Below, piece by piece: positions 58,601 to 64,000 of a stretch of 64,000 bases of DNA. The notes beneath the pieces are model-generated. The model saw only the letters and a program-made list of their open reading frames with translations, did not search any database and was not told where the DNA came from. The stretch comes from Mytilus galloprovincialis (taxonomy: Eukaryota > Mollusca > Bivalvia > Mytilida > Mytilidae), in contig NC_134851.1 of NCBI RefSeq assembly GCF_965363235.1, positions 37,104,321 through 37,168,320 on the forward strand. The letters are read 5' to 3'. The position numbers and the translations under genes were made by a program. The stretch's first letter is position 1. Every line of letters begins with the position of its first letter.

Positions 58601-61600
58601 TCATTTAAATATTTACAAAAATATTAACAATTCAGAATATTTACAACAAAAAGTTCAGCTTTCTTCCCCTAACTGTTGCAAATTTTGTAATAACATTTTG
58701 TCTATCGATTTGACTTGCACATACAGCGGATTTACGAATTAATATTTGCTTGGTAAAAGACAATATTATTTTTATCAAGAGGCTGAGTCATTGTTCAGAG
58801 ATATTAGTTACGTGTTAGGAATTTAGAAAAAGATTCCGCGAATAAATGAAATTGCAGTATATCCTTATAAAATAAAGACTTATTATATTTACCGGGTAAA
58901 CAGCATTGCATGATCGTGATCTGGTAATCCGGTTTGTAGGTTCACCCATGTTTGGAAATTCCCTAAACCAACAGTCGAATCCACTCTGTTGGGGGTAAAT
59001 GACGCATCTTTAATATTCTCTGTCCATGGAGCGTCACCTGGTGTCTACAAATAAAGGAACTTAACATGAAATGTTTGATGGGTTACCGTCTTGTTAACAT
59101 TGAATATGAAGGCAAAACTAAGTAGTTAACCAATTTTTTTTTACTAATAAATCCATATAAAAGAGACAAATTAGGATAACAAACAAAAACTGACGATACC
59201 ACATGAGCTTAAAGAGCTAGCTAGACCGAGTGAGTCGACAGGGTAAGCATTTCCTGCTTTGCATGCATTACCTGACATGCGTATTCACACACCAAGAGTA
59301 ACCACGATGACAACATTTGTTTCTAACATATAGCACATGTAACTCATTTTATTTTTCATTTCATCTAACGTTCAAAGAAAACTAACCGAATGTTTAAATA
59401 TGGAATTATTGGAATGAATTAAACTATGTATCATTAAAATGTATAGTATGCTGTAATTTTTCGTGGATTATATTCCTTGTTTTTTCCCTAGCTTTCCGAT
59501 CTATACTGTGACTCTCATTTTACCCGATTATATAATGTATTGAATTGCTGTATTCAAATAGAAGAAAATCCGTATATGGTATAATTGCGACTACTTATAA
59601 TTGCATGAATAGTCTAGAACAGCTAAAGTGAACAGGTCGAGAAAAAGTTGGTTGACAGTATTTAAATCTTAAAATATATAATATACCTGAGAAATAATAA
59701 TTCCAGCAAATAAAATAGATATTGTGTAAGCTGAAGTTTGGATATTTTTATACATGGCGTCCATCTGAAACAAAATAATAAATATAGCAAAATTACTACT
59801 AGAAGTGTATAACTGAAATAGAATTTACTCAACTTATGTAATTTTCCATTTCAGATTTTAATTAATTCTGAGTAATATTATCAAAAGCGTAAACCAATAC
59901 GTTGAGGGTTGCTACCATATATCTATAATATCTATATTATCATAAATATATATATAACAAGCATGAAAGTTAAACCAATATTATGAAGTTTACCTTTACA
60001 ATAATTCATACGTGAATTTACAAAACAGACCTTATGCAACGCTTACCCCGTTCAGAACAAAAGCATAATACTGACGAATTGTTGTCAGGGCGTCTGTTTC
60101 CTTTTCCTGTATTGTGGATTTATCACTCTTAGCATACCAACTGAAAAAGTTACAATAGCCTATGTTGAACATCGTATCACATCACAAACAGTGTTTCAAT
60201 GATACATCCTGAAACGAAAGCAGTTTGACACCCATGCTCCCCAACTTAGAATAGTTATGGCACTAAAAAAAGTTTGACACAACATAATTGGATGAAAAAT
60301 AAAATGCTGAGTGATACAAAATGTAATTAGATACTGAAATTGTCTTTATCGAATTAATTTTTCAAAATTAAATCAATAAAATCATAATATATCAGCTTAG
60401 TAAAACTTACTAACTATAAATAGCATAATCACAAAATAAAAGTAATTCTATTTGTTGGCTTCCAGTGGCTCTTTTTCGTCTGTGGTAATTAGTCTGATTT
60501 TTGAAACTGTCACCTATAATTTAAATGTTAAATCAATGTTGTGGTACAGAAAAGACAAAAGCACAATTATAACAGTTTCAGTAGCCACTAAACAGACAAG
60601 AAAACCACAGTAGTATTCCAAGAGATCTTTCGAAAGACACGAACAACTCAGTAAAGATATGAAACCTCTAATTCGTGCTCGTTCTGAAAGCATATACAAG
60701 AAAAAAGTACATGCTTGAAAGTTAATAGTTCATACGCAAAGCTATTTCATATTAATAAGTAAAATATTATTTAGATATTTTTTGTATTAAATAAAGGGAT
60801 CTGGGATCACTGTAGAGACCTTGCTGAAATTTTCTTTTGAAAAAACGAAATAGGAAGGCATATGTTGCCTGTTTCTCATATCGGAAGTACCTTTTTGTCG
60901 TATTACCAAACTTCCGTGAACTCTACTACAAAAATGTATGCAATTAAAGGCAATAATTAAGCTCACTTTTAGCACAAACTAATGTAAAGTTCTGACATGA
61001 AATGTGTGTCACTTTATCTTAACTTCAGAAAAATATCTTCGAATATCTGCGAATAAATCAATTAGTATAAATCATATACATGAAATAATGGTTTTATTCC
61101 TATAGATTAAAAATGTGTATAATACATTTAAGTTGTAATTTTTTTTTTATTAGAAAGAGCAGATGATTGTAACACAAGTGAACTCATAGTTGTACAAAAC
61201 ATGATAACTATAAAAAAAATTAATAACATTTGAAATGATTTTTACGATGCAACTCGTCCTCTAGCTTATTGGCTGAACATTTTTGTCTATCAGCTCATAG
61301 TCATAATTTTATCATGTGACCGTCACGTCATTAACTTTTTTTCATGATTATCTCCTCAAAACTGGAAATAAGAATTAAAATACAAAGGAGTAACTGTAAT
61401 ATTCTTCCGTTTATTCAAAATATCTTCCAAAATGTGGTGCACACTTAAAATTAACCGTTACGCAGGGTATTCAGTTAGTACAGCATGTTTAGGATATTCT
61501 GTTAAAGACAGGAAAATTTTTTTAATCTTTAATTTTTGTGCACAACAGTTTGTTCATATTCCTAATTTTTAATTGCTTGATATGCGAAAATTTAAAAGGC

Positions 61601-63814
61601 ATTTCAATTCAAAAGAATTTTACTTTTCAAGCTTCTAAATCCGCAGACAGTGTTAACAATAAAGTGAAACAGAGTACCATGAACATATTTACCAATTTTA
61701 TAAACGTCATCAAATTGAACATTTCTTTTGCGTTCTTTTATAAGATGAACATTTCCAAGTCTTCCATGAAAGGAGGAATAGTTTCTTTGTGATAAAGTCT
61801 GTATAATATACTCCTCCCCTCCAAAGCTGAACATTCCAAACTGAAATCACATAAAAAATCCAATTAGGGAGCCACCATTTAAGTTAAAGGTTGCGTTATG
61901 TTTTTTTCGTATGTTTTTCAACACTTAAAGATATATGAGATAACTGGATTCAGAATATTTGTTTTTCATCTGCTTGATCACAATATATTTTTTTCATCTA
62001 ACGGGATCAGAATAATTAAAAAAAGAAAACAAACCCATAACCCATTTTCGAAGTAAAATGGTCGTTCCCCGACGTCCTTTAAAGGGACAGAGGCAAAAGA
62101 TATCAAAGTTACATTCATATTTAAAAAAACAAACTTGCAAAGCCATTGCTAAAAGCGAAAAACGACGAAATAGGCATACACAACATAAATTAAACTAAAG
62201 ATTGGACAACACAAAAACTGTGAATATATTAGGAGGTCTGGAAGGGTAGATCCGATTGTATATTTGGTTCAAGTTATGAACATATTTTATAATATTAAGT
62301 CATGTATATAAGTTGGTACATGATTTTGAAATGGGGACTTCCTACTTTGGTCGGTACACTAAACTTTCAGTAGACACACATGAAAAATCCAATTGTTACT
62401 GATAAATCTATATTGTTTTGGCAGTGAACTACATAGACAGCAGCAATTACAGGCGAAACACAGGGATTTGGGTATCCTATTCGATTTTGTTCTTTTTATT
62501 ATCGTTTATATATAGGTGTTGTCCTTGATAATCTATTCCTTATTCGCATTTCTTTTCGTTAAAGGAATATCTTGAACAAGGACAACCACGGTCGTTGACT
62601 TTTAAACTAATTCAAATTCAAATTGAATTGAACTCAGATAGTTAAATACGATATCATTCTCTGTACCTAATATGCTTCACAAAAGTATTACATTTTAACG
62701 ATAAAGGTATTGTATACTTATGATCAAATTTCAATTAAACTACTTGTCCACGGAATTTAATTGACAAAAAGTCGAGAGAAAGGTTATTTCGTGTGTTTAT
62801 TAAGGTTAACAATATTGACAGAGCTTATAGAATTTTTCTCACAAAACCTTTTTGGTTGAAAAATCAGCATTGTAAATATCAACACCTACAAAATATAAAC
62901 GTATTTAGACGGTCGTGCTAGACATGTTGTATATTCATTTCATTTTTAATTTATTCATATCGTATAACCTAATATTATTGCGCTTTGAAATTTAATACAC
63001 TGTTATAATAATAAAAAAAACCTTGAAGACAAATTTGTAAATAACTGCCATTAACGTTAAATACGTTTTTTTTTTATTTACTCCAAACTATTAAAAAATA
63101 AATATTGGAAATAGAATATTAAAATGCAAAATTAACATATAGTAATATTATAAATTTGTACAAGTATATATAAAGTGAGCAAAATGAAGTATCTCAAATC
63201 GTTTTTTGATTAAATGTATACCATCCTTAACGGTGTATTCCAGCTGTGTCTGTGGTGAAGAAATTACAGTCACACACGATGTGACATTGAACATTCTGAA
63301 ACTTTCATGTAATAGCTTGATTTAGATATGCAGTATTTCATTTTCAAATATCGAAATGAATATTCTTATTTAGCAAGCCTTTTAACAAATAAGAAGTATC
63401 AAATATTATTGTGTTGTAGTTAACGATGTCCGATACTCTAGTTTTTGACATTTTGTCAAAAGTTTTTTGAATCCTCAAGTTTTATCCGTGTAATGCCAAT
63501 AAAAATTTGGACCGATTTTTTATTTTTTTTTATCAAAATCTTTGTCGTTAATCATGAAAAAAGGATTCCAATGTAAACTATATAAAAAAAAAATAAAGAG
63601 AAGCATTTCTCGTTCTGTTTGTTGTGCTTATTGTTGAAGGCCATACAGTGCCCTACAGTTGTTAACTCCTATTTTTATGTTTTTGTTATTACATTTTCAT
63701 TTTTTAGTGTTTAGTGCCTTACAAAAAGATAATTACCATATTTCGATTTCCTTGTAGATCCTCTTGAATCACAAACGATGCACCATTATTTACGTCTTGA
63801 TAAAAATTTGAGTT
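46467..63814 (-). CDS. M12B (ADAM/ADAMTS-like) membrane-anchored metalloproteinase, copy 2, exons 3-17; 5' end outside window
   Basis: This is the second tandem copy. The exons are 63737-63814, 61693-61840, 60411-60513, 60047-60140, 59687-59764, 58893-59044, 57914-57951, 57339-57444, 56820-56984, 54472-54730, 53131-53247, 52025-52076, 48829-49548, 47335-47483 and 46467-46691. All junction phases agree. With exons 1-2 taken from copy 1, the product is 927 residues. It comprises a prodomain with RRKR near 187-190, zinc ligands near H361/H365/H371, a Met-turn near 386, a cysteine-rich domain to about 560, a six-cysteine PLAC/ShK-like module (about 564-610), a Thr/Ser-rich mucin stalk to about 795, a TM helix at about 806-831 and a 96-residue tail with many tyrosines. 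That makes a type I membrane protease without thrombospondin repeats. An in-frame TAA at 54655-54657 would end the product just after the catalytic domain unless it is skipped or miscalled. Exons 1-2 should lie right of 64,000. Confidence 0.85.
46960..47045 (+). mobile_element. 'acgcgcg' repeat end in intron 16
   Basis: 'acatacgcgcgtttcgtctacaaaagactc' is a short terminal piece of the interspersed family described at 21797-22150. Confidence 0.6.
47335..47483 (-). CDS. Metalloproteinase exon 16 (transmembrane helix)
   Basis: The acceptor is TTGTAG|ACCC and the donor GAG|GTATGA; the exon is 149 nt and joins exon 15 through split codon G|AC. It encodes the hydrophobic VVIGVGIAVISLTILGIVIL followed by CLTVYYRRQGKHSK, a single-pass helix with a positive stop-transfer sequence on the cytoplasmic side. 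Confidence 0.85.
47585..48523 (+). mobile_element. LINE RT fragment and 3' end in intron 15 (antisense to host gene)
   Basis: Frames read ANYRPVSLTSITCKLLEHIV, GFRKRRSCERQL, DFETAFDKVPHTRLLYKLKF and SGVPQSTVLGPLLFL: RT blocks including the SGVPQGT-type motif. The YxDD block is absent. Sequence jumps at about 48,120 to the ORF's end (QGYRQHINTRLNDC) and 3' UTR, so there is an internal deletion. The 5' part is missing. The tail is (GAA)n at 48497-48521. Confidence 0.85.
48829..49548 (-). CDS. Metalloproteinase exon 15 (six-Cys module plus mucin-like stalk)
   Basis: The acceptor is TTTTACAG|AAAAC and the donor ATAG|GTAGGT; the exon is 720 nt. The first part encodes ENCLYGDRKG, a second Cys at GWTC, a third at GLC and CCGSC. 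This six-cysteine spacing resembles PLAC or ShK-like modules seen at the C-terminus of secreted proteases. The remaining ~190 residues are rich in Thr, Ser, Pro and Glu with almost no aromatic or Cys residues, as in an O-glycosylated mucin stalk. The final residues (ETDVVDNIYSII) lead into the TM exon. The antisense strand is open for 100 codons purely because of this composition. Confidence 0.85.
49610..50100 (+). mobile_element. 'acgcgcg'-family repeat pieces in intron 14
   Basis: 'ggcaccagatgcgcatttcgacaatacatgtctcttcagtgatgc' and 'ggcacgccacggtcattcagatg...cactcatcagttag' are two related tail segments followed by 'gcaatctatttccggg'. No coding part is present. Confidence 0.5.
50720..50817. 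mobile_element. Small hairpin element
   Basis: GTGCACCAAACTCCGAAACA and the reverse complement of TGTTTCGGAGTTTGATAATG/CAC pair as inverted repeats of about 25 bases around a ~45-base centre. It lies in intron 14 of copy 2. Confidence 0.6.
51520..51720 (+). mobile_element. Retroelement 3' tail in intron 14
   Basis: 'gaggtttagctagctataaaacc' and 'ttccaaattgattttcctctgagttcagtatttttgtgattttac' are a tail that I recognise as frequent in mussel DNA. No ORF part is present. Confidence 0.5.
52025..52076 (-). CDS. Metalloproteinase exon 14 (end of cysteine-rich domain)
   Basis: The acceptor is ATTTTAG|TGG and the donor AACG|GTAAGG; the exon is 52 nt. It encodes WCVSGVCTQDVKAPKGN, completing the 'CG..KWC..G.C' motif begun in exon 13. 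In ADAMTS enzymes a thrombospondin repeat normally follows; none is found here. Confidence 0.8.
52234..52834. mobile_element. Foldback element with ~230-bp inverted arms, intron 13
   Basis: The left arm (AAGGTTCATCATAACAAACG ... 'gatgggcattttttttcc') and right arm ('aaaaaaaatgcccatcaaaa' ... TGTTATCATGAACCTT) are inverted copies, including 'cactagatata' / 'tatatctagtgg'. The ~160-bp centre is unrelated. The frame 52519-52740 is in the right arm and is not a gene. Confidence 0.75.
53131..53247 (-). CDS. Metalloproteinase exon 13 (ADAMTS cysteine-rich domain)
   Basis: The acceptor is AATTAAAG|GAA and the donor AAG|GTGAGT; the exon is 117 nt, phase 0. It encodes EQYNADFSTICNILWC followed by QCQSAVAGTGTQCGNQK. 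The C..LWC and GT.C spacing is the ADAMTS cysteine-rich signature. Confidence 0.85.
53943..54107. repeat. Inverted repeat at the left edge of duplication copy 2
   Basis: TTCAGAATCTAAAGCATCAT..GGGTAAT at 53943-53970 pairs with ATTACCCAGAATGCATTAGA..TTCTGAAA at 54080-54107. It resembles a short MITE and lies less than 100 bases before the duplicated sequence begins. Confidence 0.6.
54472..54730 (-). CDS. Metalloproteinase copy 2, exon 12, with in-frame stop
   Basis: The donor is AGG|GTAAA and the acceptor GTGCAG|AACA. It ends in the same GQVYNADSQC segment as copy 1. A TAA at 54655-54657 lies in the reading frame at the place where copy 1 has TAT AAT (Tyr-Asn). Taken literally, the copy 2 product would stop around residue 445, after the catalytic domain and before the cysteine-rich, mucin and TM parts. 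Confidence 0.8.
55085..55375. mobile_element. Insertion private to duplication copy 2
   Basis: Copy 1 passes from 'actgaatc' to 'tattattgatc' near 886, while copy 2 holds about 290 extra bases ('gttcctgacttgggacagacacatacac...'), a known type of mussel retroelement segment. Confidence 0.6.
56090..56640 (-). mobile_element. Penelope-like/non-LTR RT C-terminal fragment, in intron 11 of copy 2
   Basis: This is the duplicate of the fragment at 1590-2140 (SSYGVYISQLVRFARAY on the minus strand), with the same flanks. Confidence 0.6.
56820..56984 (-). CDS. Metalloproteinase copy 2, exon 11 (third zinc ligand, Met-turn)
   Basis: The 165-nt exon encodes LSAKHDGTGN and IMAP as in copy 1, with one K to D change near the end (YIDQLDS). 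The Gly-to-Ser replacement in the zinc motif is shared, so it predates the duplication. Confidence 0.9.
57339..57444 (-). CDS. Metalloproteinase copy 2, exon 10 (HELGH)
   Basis: The 106-nt exon carries FVVITTAAHELGH with zinc ligands and catalytic Glu intact. Confidence 0.9.
57914..57951 (-). CDS. Metalloproteinase copy 2, exon 9 (microexon)
   Basis: The 38-nt exon encodes RYDLTASGLTGNAG, the same as copy 1 apart from a silent change. Splice sites are conserved. Confidence 0.8.
58893..59044 (-). CDS. Metalloproteinase copy 2, exon 8
   Basis: The 152-nt exon ends in the DHAMLFT strand. It differs from copy 1 by at least S to P (DASW/DAPW) and K to N (WVK/WVN). Frame is intact. Confidence 0.85.
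59687..59764 (-). CDS. Metalloproteinase copy 2, exon 7
   Basis: The 78-nt phase-0 exon begins MDAMYKNIQTS. Splice sites are conserved with copy 1. Confidence 0.8.
60047..60140 (-). CDS. Metalloproteinase copy 2, exon 6
   Basis: The 94-nt catalytic-domain exon appears identical in translation to copy 1 over the part read; the acceptor TTTTTCAG and donor GTAAGC are conserved. Confidence 0.8.
60411..60513 (-). CDS. Metalloproteinase copy 2, exon 5 (furin site)
   Basis: The 103-nt exon matches copy 1 and retains the RRKR proprotein-convertase site and the IELLIFCDY strand that begins the mature enzyme. Confidence 0.85.
61693..61840 (-). CDS. Metalloproteinase copy 2, exon 4
   Basis: It has the same splice sites and 148-nt length as copy 1. 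It reads FGMFSFGGEEYIIQTLSQ; substitutions include T/M, A/G, S/L and E/G. Frame is intact. Confidence 0.8.
63737..63814 (-). CDS. Metalloproteinase copy 2, exon 3
   Basis: The acceptor is CTTTTAG|AAC and the donor ATG|GTAATT; the exon is 78 nt, phase 0. It encodes NSNFYQDVNNGASFVIQEDL. It keeps the frame that copy 1 loses and differs from copy 1 at about five residues in its last 18 codons, more than the catalytic exons do. Confidence 0.75.
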
Positions 63815-64000
63815 CTAAAAGTAGAAAGGATTGAACTAACATTTGGAACTCATTTGTAATTGTATTAGAAAGGGCAATACATGAGATAATCATTTTTTAT
63901 TTGTCTGTTTTTCTTGAAGTAAAAATTGACATATCATGATTGGGTAGAACAGACAAAACGCCGTTTTGTAATCAGAAAAATTATTCTAAATCGAGTATAA

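Larger units (their letters stand above)
54205..64000. repeat. Direct duplication unit, copy 2
   Basis: This is the counterpart of 1-11068. The left edge falls just after an inverted-repeat element at 53943-54107. It lacks the ~1.8-kb element found at 6841-8637 of copy 1 and has its own ~290-bp insertion near 55085-55375. It continues past the right edge. Confidence 0.95.

Noticed and set aside
61538-61792. Plus-strand frame of 84 codons
   Set aside because: Antisense to exon 4 of metalloproteinase copy 2.
1-64000. CRISPR arrays, bacterial operons or prophage
   Set aside because: No direct-repeat/spacer pattern, no ribosome binding sites, and spliced animal genes throughout.

Overview
The window is AT-rich animal nuclear DNA. 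It has spliced genes with small exons and long introns, a class A GPCR, a metzincin protease and a dense load of repeats that I recognise from mytilid mussel genomes (Mytilus and relatives). Those repeats include tails carrying the 'acgcgcgtctggcg' motif, MITEs with 'GGCGGATCC' ends, a 'TTAAGGTGGTACC' MITE and Penelope-like reverse transcriptase (RT) pieces. The organism call is inferred from these repeats; no search was run.

The main content is a direct tandem duplication. Positions 1 to about 11,070 recur at about 54,205 to 64,000, and both carry the same minus-strand gene: a secreted or membrane-bound M12B (ADAM/ADAMTS-type) zinc metalloproteinase. I rebuilt its exons by hand from splice sites, matching phases and protein continuity. 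Copy 1 shows exons 1-12 (12,147 down to 284) and runs off the left edge. Copy 2 shows exons 3-17 (63,814 down to 46,467) and runs off the right edge. Combined, the full model is 17 exons and 927 codons: signal peptide, prodomain, furin site RRKR, catalytic domain with HELGHCLSAKHD and an IMAP Met-turn, ADAMTS-type cysteine-rich region, a six-cysteine PLAC/ShK-like module, a Thr/Ser-rich mucin stalk, one transmembrane helix and a tyrosine-rich cytoplasmic tail. No thrombospondin repeats were seen. Each copy carries a different apparent lesion: a one-base frameshift in exon 3 of copy 1 and an in-frame stop in exon 12 of copy 2.

Between the copies (12.2-46.4 kb) lies one clear intact gene, a plus-strand, single-coding-exon GPCR at 37,335-38,813. 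It lacks the DRY, NPxxY and TM3-ECL2 cysteine hallmarks and ends in 8-residue repeats.

The rest is repeat-rich. There is a tRNA-derived SINE (12.8 kb), LINE 3' parts (13.4-14.2, 27.1-28.2 and 47.6-48.5 kb), and a decayed Ty3/Gypsy fossil (14.7-18.9 kb) with two nested insertions. There are also a long palindromic MITE (19.0 kb), a ~165-bp tandem array (21.2-22.85 kb), and Penelope-like RT pieces, one of them split by a TTAA-flanked MITE. Finally there are several further MITEs, including a 1.27-kb PIF/Harbinger-like element full of ACGGAC motifs (35.76-37.03 kb). Insertions private to one duplicate show that the duplication has accumulated independent changes, or alternatively that the two copies are haplotypes joined in assembly.
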